From JAABRU01 sp050180235 (GTDB lineage: Bacteria > Desulfobacterota > Desulfobacteria > Desulfobacterales > Desulfococcaceae), in NCBI GenBank assembly GCA_050180235.1, contig JBFXEJ010000175.1, positions 1 to 7,379 of the forward strand: 7,379 nucleotides of DNA, in the 5' to 3' direction. The notes below the pieces were generated by a model that ran no database searches, was not told the origin of the DNA, and saw only the letters and a list, made by a program, of their open reading frames with translations. Below, piece after piece: positions 1 to 6,675 of the stretch. Each line of letters starts with the position of its first letter. Within the stretch, counting starts at the first letter, position 1. The translations under genes and the position numbers were made by a program.

Positions 1-116
1 AGACTGCCGAATGGTATAAAGAACGGAACAGGAATATGAAAGGTGTGGACTGGCAGTTCAGAACAAAGGATGCGAGAATAAAACTGAAGCGACTTTATCC
101 GTCAGTTAAACCTTGA
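1..116 (+). CDS. IS630-family transposase, C-terminal end (partial)
   Basis: The frame enters from outside the window and ends at TGA 114-116, leaving 37 residues. The end carries the pattern V-D-W-Q-F-R-T-K-D-A-R-I-K-L-K-R-L-Y-P. This closely matches the C-terminus I know from IS630-type (IS630/Tc1/mariner DDE) transposases, which usually read 'W-Q-F-T-x-x-D-A-R-x-K-L-x-x-L-Y-P' just before the stop. The catalytic DDE residues lie outside the window, so it cannot be judged whether the gene is intact. I could not fix the right terminal inverted repeat of the element; by family habit it should lie within some tens of bases after the stop. Confidence 0.82.
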   Translation, partial: TAEWYKERNRNMKGVDWQFRTKDARIKLKRLYPSVKP

Positions 117-132
117 CAGAACATTAGATGCA

Positions 133-235
133 CATCTGCTTCTTTGCCTGATTTGCTCAAAACACAGAAAATTTTGAGATAAATCAGATAATATTCTTTG
201 TGAGACTTTGCGTCTTTGTGTCTTCGCTGCAGATG
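133..235. repeat. Imperfect hairpin nested in an outer 7-bp inverted repeat
   Basis: The inner structure pairs CTGATTT (148-154) plus CTCAAAA (156-162) with TTTTGAG (172-178) plus AAATCAG (181-187). That is 14 base pairs with a small 1/2-nt internal loop and a 9-nt apical loop. It is enclosed by CATCTGC (133-139) and GCAGATG (229-235). The right half carries a TTTGCG/TTTGTG-TCTT tract (about 205-225). The block lies between the IS630 stop and the sigma gene. It could be a transcription stop for the transposase, although no clear T-run follows, or a small non-autonomous element; neither is proven. No gene is visible in 117-323. Confidence 0.5.
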
Positions 236-310
236 GAAACCCCGGTATGTGAAGTTTTTTTGCTGAATATTTTCAGGATGTCATATCACAAAAATCACAG
301 TTTGGACAAT

Positions 311-316
311 AAGGGA
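311..316 (+). promoter_or_regulatory. Ribosome binding site of the sigma factor gene
   Basis: AAGGGA lies 7 nt before ATG 324 and supports that start. Further upstream, TTGCTG (260-265) and CATATC (282-287) with a 16-nt spacer form only a weak candidate promoter. Confidence 0.6.
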
Positions 317-323
317 AAAAAAT

Positions 324-1106
324 ATGCACGATGATCCTGTAAAAGCAGCATATGAAAACGCAAAAAGGAAATGGCCCGGTCTTTCTGCTGACTGTGACAG
401 ACTGAGGGAACGTGTTGCAGCAGCAGGGAAAGATGCGGAAAAAATGGCTGTGGAAGACCTGGTTCTCGCGATGACCCTTGAAGCCAATGATCCTTTGGCC
501 CTGGAAATTTTTTTCAGAGAATACGGCTCCTATATCCGGAATATCTGTCTCCGGGTTGTAAAAAATCCGGATACAGCCGATGACATACGGCAGCAGTTTA
601 TCCTTGATATTCCCAAAAAAATCAGCAAATTCAGGGGAACAGGCTCCCTGTACGGATGGCTGGGCATGGTGATTTCCAATTACTGCACAGATTGGCTGAG
701 AAAAAACAAATATACCAAATATCAGGATGAAATCCCTCCGGAAATGGCTGCCCCTGCCTCTGCTTCCGATGCGGATATTCAGCCGGATATTGAAAAATGC
801 AGGGGATTTTTCTTTCAGATTTTTTCAGAGGCCATGAAAAAGCTGAAAGCAGACTGGCAGTTGATGATCCGGTGCAGTTTTTTTGACGGACTGACAAACC
901 GGGAAATCGCGCAGACCGTGCTGAAAACGCCGGAGTACAATATTTCCCGATGGATGGGACGGGCCCTTGCGCAGGTGAAAACAGGAATGGAAACATCAGC
1001 CCGTGCCTTTGGAACCAATTGCCGGGAAACCCTGATTCACTGTTTTGAAGTGCTGAAGGAATACCCGGATTATTTTGATCTTTCCGGCATTTTCCGGAAA
1101 ATGTGA
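324..1106 (+). CDS. Sigma-70 family RNA polymerase sigma factor (ECF-like)
   Basis: This 260-residue protein has the two-domain layout of a short sigma-70 factor, which would direct RNA polymerase to a dedicated set of promoters. An N-terminal extension of about 55 residues precedes region 2 (about 56-130). Region 2 shows the typical course: L-x-I-F-F-R-E-Y-x-x-Y-I-R, then D-T-A-D-D-I-R-Q-Q-F, F-R-G-T-G-S-L-Y-G-W-L and N-Y-C-T-D-W-L-R-K. Region 4 (about 160-225) has a helix-turn-helix around L-T-N-R-E-I-A-Q and N-I-S-R-W-M-G-R-A-L-A-Q-V-K. A tail of about 35 residues follows. The length is above the roughly 160-200 residues usual for ECF factors, because of the N-terminal extension and the tail. 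The ATG has an AAGGGA ribosome site. No anti-sigma gene is next to it. The neighbouring large gene is convergent, so a regulatory link between them is only a guess. The family call is firm; the target promoters are unknown. Confidence 0.87.
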   Translation: MHDDPVKAAYENAKRKWPGLSADCDRLRERVAAAGKDAEKMAVEDLVLAMTLEANDPLALEIFFREYGSYIRNICLRVVKNPDTADDIRQQFILDIPKKISKFRGTGSLYGWLGMVISNYCTDWLRKNKYTKYQDEIPPEMAAPASASDADIQPDIEKCRGFFFQIFSEAMKKLKADWQLMIRCSFFDGLTNREIAQTVLKTPEYNISRWMGRALAQVKTGMETSARAFGTNCRETLIHCFEVLKEYPDYFDLSGIFRKM

Positions 1107-1172
1107 ATATAGTCTGATTGTGGGGGGGTTAGGTGATTTATGAAAATGAAAGTCCCTGTTCAGTCTTCTGAA

Positions 1173-1205
1173 AGATTTGACAATTTTTGGAAATTTGTCA
1201 AATCT
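1173..1205. repeat. Perfect 11-bp inverted repeat
   Basis: AGATTTGACAA (1173-1183) and TTGTCAAATCT (1195-1205) are exact reverse complements around an 11-nt AT-rich loop. The structure lies 67 bp after the sigma stop and could form a transcript hairpin. No T-tract follows the right arm on the + strand, so it is not a classical intrinsic terminator. It could equally be a symmetrical protein-binding site or an element end. The sequence TCAAATCTGCG, spanning the right arm, recurs at 1372-1382, inside the last codons of the peptidase gene. Confidence 0.6.
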
Positions 1206-1228
1206 GCGGTATGTTCTTTTCCGGAAAT

Positions 1229-1302
1229 CGCCTTACGCTGTCGGTGCGTTCAATAAGGCGTTGAGCACAAGATCATAGCCTCTCTGATTACGCTGTCGCT
1301 GC
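1229..1302. repeat. Short inverted repeat and 15-bp direct repeat
   Basis: CGCCTTA (1229-1235) pairs with TAAGGCG (1254-1260) around an 18-nt loop. In addition, TTACGCTGTCGGTGC (1233-1247) recurs with one change as TTACGCTGTCGCTGC (1288-1302), 55 bp on. These look like pieces of a dispersed intergenic repeat. No coding frame of note crosses them, and the rest of 1107-1366 holds no gene. Confidence 0.45.
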
Positions 1303-1318
1303 ACCCACCTTCTTTTCA

Positions 1319-1360
1319 ATACTCGGATTATTTTGATTTTTCGGCTATTTCCTGGAAATG
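1319..1360 (+). pseudogene. Degenerate copy of the 3' end of the sigma gene
   Basis: This 42-bp stretch aligns over its whole length with 1061-1103, the last codons of the sigma gene, with a few substitutions and small gaps. Read from 1320 it encodes Y-S-D-Y-F-D-F-S-A-I-S-W-K, against Y-P-D-Y-F-D-L-S-G-I-F-R-K in the real gene. The frame then runs on without a start or further similarity. It is best explained as the leftover of a tail duplication or of a second, lost sigma paralogue. Confidence 0.6.
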
Positions 1361-1366
1361 TTTTGC

Positions 1367-3403
1367 TCATTTCAAATCTGCGTATATGAATATGGCAGTG
1401 ATAAAACAACCGCCTCCGCCGCCCCCATCTGATGAAGAGTTCTCTTCGTTTTTTTCATCCAGACAGTCTGTTGTACCGTTTCTATCAGCATCTGTTTCCC
1501 TTACATTGCATCCGCATTCTCCCGGTGCAGTTTTTTCCGGATCACTGGGACAGCCATCACAGACATCTCCAGCGTTATCCCCGTCTGTATCAGTCTGATT
1601 ATTGTTCTCATGGCTGATGCAGTTGTCACAGATATCCCCAACTCCATCTCCGTCTGTATCTTTCTGATCTGTATTGGAAATATCAGGGCAGTTGTCAGAT
1701 ACGTCCAAAATGGAATCCCTGTCTGTGTCTTTAGAAACCGGAGTCAGGAGAATATCCAGTTGAGTGGCTTCACCCTCTATGACCGTAATCTGCGGAAAAG
1801 TCTGTTTCTGACACCCTTCGGCTTCCACAGAAACAGTGACAATGCCTGCTTCCTGAACAACAAGATAACTGCCATCGGGCAGACTGAATCCCTTGCTTTG
1901 CAGTTCATCATTTACCCATAAACTGATTTCCGCTTTGTCAATGGGATTGCCACTTACAGCATCTTTTACAGTGCAACGGATTTCTCCCACTCCTGAACCT
2001 GTCGGAGTGCTGATTTCAAAATCATATTCCGTGCCTTCACCGAACATACTGGAATCAGCATGGGAAATTTTTACATAATAATATCCATTGGCAGGACAAT
2101 ACCAATCCAATCTTTCATCGGGTCGGGCAAAAGGCTTGTTCTGATAAATCAGATAATTCAGTTGCTCATCAAAAAGTTCGATGACTGTATTGCTTTTCCG
2201 ACCGGTATCCTTTGTTTTCAGGGTGTATGTTTTTCCGGAAACCGCATAAAATCTGATCCAGTCCTCATCTCCGGCATCATGAAAATTCCGGTGCTGGGCC
2301 TCTTTGCTGTTGATAACAATATATCCAGCCTGTTCAGCACTGTCATCTTCCTCATATTCATCCGGTGCATAACTGCGATGTGTAATCCTGGTCATTTTCG
2401 GAGCAGATACATTGCCATCACTGTCAACTGCATATATGGCAAGCAGATAAATACCGTCTGATATGAACTGATCATAAACAGTTTCGTATCTTCCGTCATT
2501 TTGGAGGATCAATTCAACCACCTGAATTGTTTCTGTCAGTGTATCATTGGATTCAGGCGGAACAATCACGGCAATGACTTTGTCTATGGCATGGGTTGTG
2601 GTCACATTTTCTGCCCGGACTGCTGCCGAACTGCCTGCTCCGATATTCACGTCAGGCGATACGGAACCGATAACCGGTGCATCCCCGGCCAGACGGATTC
2701 CCGCGCCGATATAATAATGGAATGCAGTTGCACTGTCTGTGTCTTCATTTCCGATACCGTTTCCGTTGTCATCCAGTTGAGATATGTATCTTTTATCTGA
2801 GGAACTGGAATAGTCAACGGATTCTGATGCTTTCAGAAAAGAATCAGCGATATTTGTTCCGTTCATCACTTCTCTCCAAAAGAAATTGGAAAAGGAAATA
2901 TTGCCACTGTAAAGAAAAACTGCTTTTCTTTCCACATCGGTTCCGGATATCACAATCCGCTGTTTGCCTTCGGGTGCGGCAAGGGCAGGCAGAAAACTGC
3001 CGGAATGATCCGCATCATAAATTACGGTCAGAATTCCCGGCATCTGTTCCTGCAGTTCATCCAACCATATGGAAAGTTCCCGGGAATTCATCGTTTCTGT
3101 TTCATTGAGATGGAAAATCTCCTTGTCCCCTTTGCCAATGATATAAATTACCGCATCCTGTACATTCTTTGCAGCCCATTGGGTGATGGCATATTTCAGG
3201 TTATCCCGTGAGAGAGTTACAACATTCTGTGTGACACCGCTGATGGTTTTCGTACTGATGAGGTAAATATCCTCCGGACTGTATCCCTGAAAGGAAAGGG
3301 TTTCATAAGCCAGTTTCATATTCTTTTCCACAGCAGCGGCCAGTTCTCCATTTTCTGTTTCTCCTCCCGCAAGAACTGCCACGCGGCGATGGGGATTTTC
3401 CAC
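1367..3403 (-). CDS. C13/caspase-like pseudopeptidase with PPC, carboxypeptidase-regulatory and TSP3 domains (3' half of a frameshifted gene)
   Basis: This 678-codon frame is almost surely the distal part of the gene that starts at 6348. Its only start is a GTG (3401-3403) without a ribosome site, lying inside a strand that aligns with linker sequence, and the frame is open further upstream. Residues 5-195 repeat the peptidase fold of the upstream half. However, the His-Gly site reads I-I-G-K-G-D (K91) and the Cys site reads Y-D-A-D-H-S-G-S-F (D132), so both catalytic residues are gone. An Asp-rich stretch (211-224) and an Ig-like linker (about 242-340) follow. Next come a PPC-like domain (about 346-465, with D-E-D-W-I-R-F), a carboxypeptidase-regulatory-like domain (about 472-555) and thrombospondin type 3 calcium repeats with paired cysteines (about 558-650). 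The protein ends in a six-glycine run and C-F-I-T-A, resembling the start of the CFI-box tail, then stops after only nine more residues. Without the upstream half it would have no signal peptide, which does not suit extracellular domains. Its likely role is non-catalytic, in binding or regulation. Confidence 0.85.
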   Translation of the reverse strand: MENPHRRVAVLAGGETENGELAAAVEKNMKLAYETLSFQGYSPEDIYLISTKTISGVTQNVVTLSRDNLKYAITQWAAKNVQDAVIYIIGKGDKEIFHLNETETMNSRELSIWLDELQEQMPGILTVIYDADHSGSFLPALAAPEGKQRIVISGTDVERKAVFLYSGNISFSNFFWREVMNGTNIADSFLKASESVDYSSSSDKRYISQLDDNGNGIGNEDTDSATAFHYYIGAGIRLAGDAPVIGSVSPDVNIGAGSSAAVRAENVTTTHAIDKVIAVIVPPESNDTLTETIQVVELILQNDGRYETVYDQFISDGIYLLAIYAVDSDGNVSAPKMTRITHRSYAPDEYEEDDSAEQAGYIVINSKEAQHRNFHDAGDEDWIRFYAVSGKTYTLKTKDTGRKSNTVIELFDEQLNYLIYQNKPFARPDERLDWYCPANGYYYVKISHADSSMFGEGTEYDFEISTPTGSGVGEIRCTVKDAVSGNPIDKAEISLWVNDELQSKGFSLPDGSYLVVQEAGIVTVSVEAEGCQKQTFPQITVIEGEATQLDILLTPVSKDTDRDSILDVSDNCPDISNTDQKDTDGDGVGDICDNCISHENNNQTDTDGDNAGDVCDGCPSDPEKTAPGECGCNVRETDADRNGTTDCLDEKNEENSSSDGGGGGGCFITAIFIYADLK

Positions 3404-6348
3404 AGTAACCGTAATCTGTTCCGGCTGGGAGGTGTTGAATTTTTCATCTCTGGCATATATGTGATTTTATAATTTCCCGGAATATTGAAAGCAGTATATA
3501 CGGCTTCGTACCTCTCTTTTTCCCTGTTGAAATTCATTTCCATTTCGGGAATTTCCAGCACCGGATTTCCGGATGTGCTTTGATGATAATCCGGCCTCCG
3601 GATGACAGCCCATACCCTTGTGACAGCATCGTCATCCTGTATTTTTGCATAAATTTCGGCTGTGCTGGTATCCTTTATGGAGATGTCCGGAGAAAATTCT
3701 GTGATGACCGGTGCTTCACCATGAAATACTGTTTTGCTGCCGATGAACATATCATGGACTTCATTAAAATCAGATTCTTCATTTCCATGTCCGTCACCAT
3801 TGCCATCCAGAAGAGGGGTCTGAAACTCTTTGATGGTGTGATAACTCAGATCAAAAGATTTTTCAAGGGAAGAACCGTTGAAAATATGAGTCCAGAAAAA
3901 ATTGGAAAAAGATATGGAACCCTGCGTAATAAAATAGGCATTCTGTTCCGGATTTGTGCTGGTAATGAAAACTCTGCCCGGGCCTGAAATTTCGGAAAGA
4001 AAGCTCCCTGATTTGCAGGCATCATAAATAATGGTGATTGATTTGGAATCGCTGTTCCGGAAGCAGCTCAGCCACTCATTGAGTGTGTCTGCTTTCAGAA
4101 TTTCAGCAGGACACAGAATTTGGCCGGTATCCGAATATTGAGGCAAATTCATCCGGAATGTGCCTTTTCCAGCCGGATCAATCCCACCATGATCAATAAG
4201 ATAAATCAGCAGATGTTCTGTATCGTTTTCAGGTCCCCATTGTTTGATTGCATATTCAAGATTGACCAGATTGCTTTTTCCGTCCACATCATCCGGTTTC
4301 CCGTTGTTGTCCAAATCCAGTTCAGTATCATCAGAAAGATAGAAGATATTCTCTTTTGTGAATCCCTGATAAGTAAGTGTTCTGTATGCAAAGTTCGCAT
4401 TCATCTGCACACTGTCCCACAGACTGTCCCCTTTACCGGCTCCGGCCACAACAATCGCCCTGTTATTGGATTTTTTTGTAACTTTTCGGAAACTCTGAAT
4501 GCGGTGATTCCACATATCAACCACATATACAGTCCCGTTTGCATCTGTTGTCACGCTTTCCGGATAATTCATCTGTCCGGGACTGTTTCCGTTTTCTCCC
4601 CACATGGTAATAAAATTCCCCTCCGAATCAAATTTCTGTATCCGATCATTGCCTGAATCCACAATAAAAATATTGTTGTCGCCATCTATTGCAATACCGG
4701 AAGGCCCGCTGAACTCACCGCCTGTCCCATCACCTCTTTTCCCCCATTTCATTATGAACTGACCATCCGGAGAAAATTTCTGAAACCGGTTGTTTCCCCT
4801 GTCCACAACATATATGTGACCCAAACTGTCAATGGCCAGATCGCCAATCTGACCGAACCGGCCATCTGCATCGCCGCTTCCGCCCCAGTCGGCTATGAGT
4901 TTTCCGCTTTGATCAAACTGATAAATTTTGAGCATTCCGTAATCGGCCACATAAAAATTTCCGGAAGCATCCACTTTTATCCGATGGGGAAAAAAGAAAT
5001 TTCTGGAAATAATACAGCGTTCAATTGTGTTGTCAGATGCATTTATTTTGTGAATACAGCCCTGAACAGTATCACACACAAAAATATCCCCATTTCTGTC
5101 AACTGTCAGACCGGAAAGCACATTCATATTGGCCCTTTGCAATTCCAAAATAACATTCATGCTGATCTGACTCAAATCCGGGTTGCTGTCTTCCGGATCG
5201 GAATAATATCCGGATAACTGTTTCCAGATATCCAGTATTTTCTGATATAAATTCTTATCCATCTGGCCGAAATCCCATTTTTGAAGAAACCGGCCGTCTG
5301 AACCGAATTTCTGAATCCGGTTGTTTCCCACATCACTGACATAAATTCTGCCATCCGAATCCAATGCAATATCACGGGGCGCCTGAAATTCACCATCATC
5401 ACTGCCGTAACTGTAAAAATCTGTAATATGTTCACCATCCGGAGAATAGACATGGATGGCGTGAAAATAATTAAGCATATCCGTGACATAAATATGGCCC
5501 ATGCTGTTTACAGCAATGCTCCAGCCTGCACCCCACACGATCTGTCCAGACAAAAACTGCCCGTCCGGAGAAAATTTTAAAATATAACAGGGATTGGATG
5601 CAGAACTGTCATCTATATTAATAATGCAGATATTTCCTTTTTCATCCGCACTTATATCTGTGGGATACAGAAATTTTTCATGCGTTTTCCCTTCGGGATC
5701 ATGCCACTGCTCCCATTTTGCGACAAACATTCCCTCAGAAGAAAACTTTTGAATGCGAAAATTGCCTGCATCTGTAACATAGATGTTTCCCTTATCATCC
5801 GCATGGATGGCAGAAGGATTTTTCAATTCTCCGTCTCCACTGCCTTCAATTCCCCATTTTTCAACAAAATTCCCATATGAAGTAATTTTTTGAATGCAAT
5901 GATTTTTTGCATCAGAAACATAGATATTTCCATGCCTGTCCGCCGCAATTCCGGAAAATTCAGGCAACTGTCCATCTCCGCATACTGTCCCTACCCAACG
6001 CATGACAACTTTGCCGTCCTGCGTAAATTTCACAAATCCGTTCTGATGGAGAACATATATATAAGCATCTGAATCAACAGTTATATCATTTGGTCTGTTT
6101 TCCAGATTCCATTTGGTGATAAAATGACCGCCGGACGTAAATTTTTGAATCTGTTTTATACTTTTGTTTGCCACATACAGATTGTCATTCTTGTCAATTG
6201 CCAGCGCCACAGGTTCAGTAAAATACCAGGGCTGGTGCAAAGTCGGCCACATTCGCTCAAAGCGGTAGGTTTCTTCCGCATTTGAAGAAACAGCGGGGAG
6301 TAACAGGGACAGACACAGGACAAATGCAATCACATTTTTTCTGACCAT
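3316..6348 (-). CDS. Secreted NHL-repeat propeller protein with C13/caspase-like cysteine peptidase domain (5' half of a frameshifted gene)
   Basis: The ATG at 6346-6348 is preceded by AAAGGAGA. The 1010-codon frame starts with a signal peptide (positive K/R, hydrophobic 6-18, likely cleavage after A24 in S-N-A), so the protein is exported. Residues about 45-622 form twelve NHL-like units with the pattern D-x-x-G-N-I-Y-V-x-D-x-x-N-x-R-I-Q-K-F, which would suit two six-bladed propellers. A helical, acidic insert of about 50 residues (361-410) sits between units 7 and 8. NHL propellers usually bind proteins or glycans. Residues about 629-850 form a peptidase domain of the C13/caspase-like clan. 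H720 (L-I-D-H-G-G) and C778 (Y-D-A-C-K-S-G-S-F) are the expected catalytic pair. It contains a Ca-type Asp loop (678-690) and ends in another (848-859). An Ig-like linker follows. From about residue 964 the frame is wrong: the last 45 or so residues are Arg/Trp/Lys-rich, while the neighbouring frame carries the natural continuation. The substrate is unknown. Confidence 0.88.
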   Translation of the reverse strand: MVRKNVIAFVLCLSLLLPAVSSNAEETYRFERMWPTLHQPWYFTEPVALAIDKNDNLYVANKSIKQIQKFTSGGHFITKWNLENRPNDITVDSDAYIYVLHQNGFVKFTQDGKVVMRWVGTVCGDGQLPEFSGIAADRHGNIYVSDAKNHCIQKITSYGNFVEKWGIEGSGDGELKNPSAIHADDKGNIYVTDAGNFRIQKFSSEGMFVAKWEQWHDPEGKTHEKFLYPTDISADEKGNICIINIDDSSASNPCYILKFSPDGQFLSGQIVWGAGWSIAVNSMGHIYVTDMLNYFHAIHVYSPDGEHITDFYSYGSDDGEFQAPRDIALDSDGRIYVSDVGNNRIQKFGSDGRFLQKWDFGQMDKNLYQKILDIWKQLSGYYSDPEDSNPDLSQISMNVILELQRANMNVLSGLTVDRNGDIFVCDTVQGCIHKINASDNTIERCIISRNFFFPHRIKVDASGNFYVADYGMLKIYQFDQSGKLIADWGGSGDADGRFGQIGDLAIDSLGHIYVVDRGNNRFQKFSPDGQFIMKWGKRGDGTGGEFSGPSGIAIDGDNNIFIVDSGNDRIQKFDSEGNFITMWGENGNSPGQMNYPESVTTDANGTVYVVDMWNHRIQSFRKVTKKSNNRAIVVAGAGKGDSLWDSVQMNANFAYRTLTYQGFTKENIFYLSDDTELDLDNNGKPDDVDGKSNLVNLEYAIKQWGPENDTEHLLIYLIDHGGIDPAGKGTFRMNLPQYSDTGQILCPAEILKADTLNEWLSCFRNSDSKSITIIYDACKSGSFLSEISGPGRVFITSTNPEQNAYFITQGSISFSNFFWTHIFNGSSLEKSFDLSYHTIKEFQTPLLDGNGDGHGNEESDFNEVHDMFIGSKTVFHGEAPVITEFSPDISIKDTSTAEIYAKIQDDDAVTRVWAVIRRPDYHQSTSGNPVLEIPEMEMNFNREKERYEAVYTAFNIPGNYKITYMPEMKNSTPPSRNRLRLLWKIPIAAWQFLREEKQKMENWPLLWKRI
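3452..3466 (-). other. Frameshift site joining the two halves of the large gene
   Basis: Upstream, the 1010-codon frame reads P-G-N-Y-K-I-T. Downstream, the other frame reads I-Y-A-R-D-E-K-F-N-T-S-Q-P-E-Q-I-T-V-T-V-E, the normal end of such an Ig-like linker leading into the second peptidase copy. The second frame is closed by TAA at 3467-3469, so the switch must lie in 3452-3466, around the minus-strand string ACATATATGCC. Adding one base there gives one frame of 1661 codons including the stop, from 6348 to 1367. No classical slippery heptamer plus hairpin is evident. A real one-base deletion or an assembly error is more likely than programmed shifting. Confidence 0.8.
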
Positions 6349-6355
6349 GAATGAA

Positions 6356-6363
6356 TCTCCTTT
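6356..6363 (-). promoter_or_regulatory. Ribosome binding site of the NHL/peptidase gene
   Basis: On the minus strand AAAGGAGA lies 7 nt before the ATG at 6348 and immediately after the TAG stop (6364-6366) of the upstream beta-barrel frame. This decides the start and indicates that the two genes were translated from one message. Confidence 0.8.
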
Positions 6364-6675
6364 CTAAAAATAAATGATAAGCGATGAATATACAGTATGT
6401 TCATGAATATCCTGTGACAGTTCCCTGCTTTTGAGAATGGATTCTCCCACATCTTTGCCAAAGCGGTACTGGTAGGCCACATCAAAACCGAAACGATCCA
6501 GCTTGATTCCTGATCCCAGGCTGAAACCGAAGAAATTATCCGGATTGCCCTCTGCAGGAGCCGGATCATAAAAGATGCCCCCGCAAAGCGCAAAGGGATA
6601 TTGGGCTTTGCTGAAATAATATTCAGCCCCCATGCGTATCTGGTGCGTGGGATCAATTTTTTCAGATTCGTTTTT
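6364..6675 (-). pseudogene. 3' remnant of an outer-membrane beta-barrel gene (FadL/OmpP1-like)
   Basis: About 100 codons survive, starting near N-E-S-E-K-I-D-P-T-H-Q and ending in I-I-Y-F followed by TAG. The motif G-x-F-Y-D-P-A-P-A-E-G-N-P-D-N-F-F-G-F-S-L-G-S-G is of the kind seen in the last strands of FadL/OmpP1-type transporters. These are normally some 400 or more residues with a signal peptide, so roughly three quarters are missing. It ends 15 bp before the ATG of the NHL/peptidase gene, with the ribosome site between, which is operon spacing. The pair was probably an outer-membrane protein plus its exported partner. The family assignment within beta-barrels is moderate. Confidence 0.65.

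Noticed and set aside
1173..1205. Classical intrinsic terminator of the sigma gene
   Set aside because: The stem is AT-rich and lacks a run of T after the right arm, so it is listed only as an inverted repeat.
1173..1310. CRISPR array or attachment site
   Set aside because: The repeats are only two copies each, with uneven spacing, and no cas or integrase gene is nearby.
1386..3211. Several + strand open frames opposite the large minus-strand gene
   Set aside because: They have no ribosome sites or recognisable domains and are antisense shadows of the NHL/peptidase gene. One begins with a proline run that is simply the complement of the glycine run.
3452..3470. Programmed ribosomal frameshift within the large gene
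   Set aside because: I see no classical slippery heptamer or downstream stem-loop at the switch. A plain one-base loss or an assembly error is simpler.
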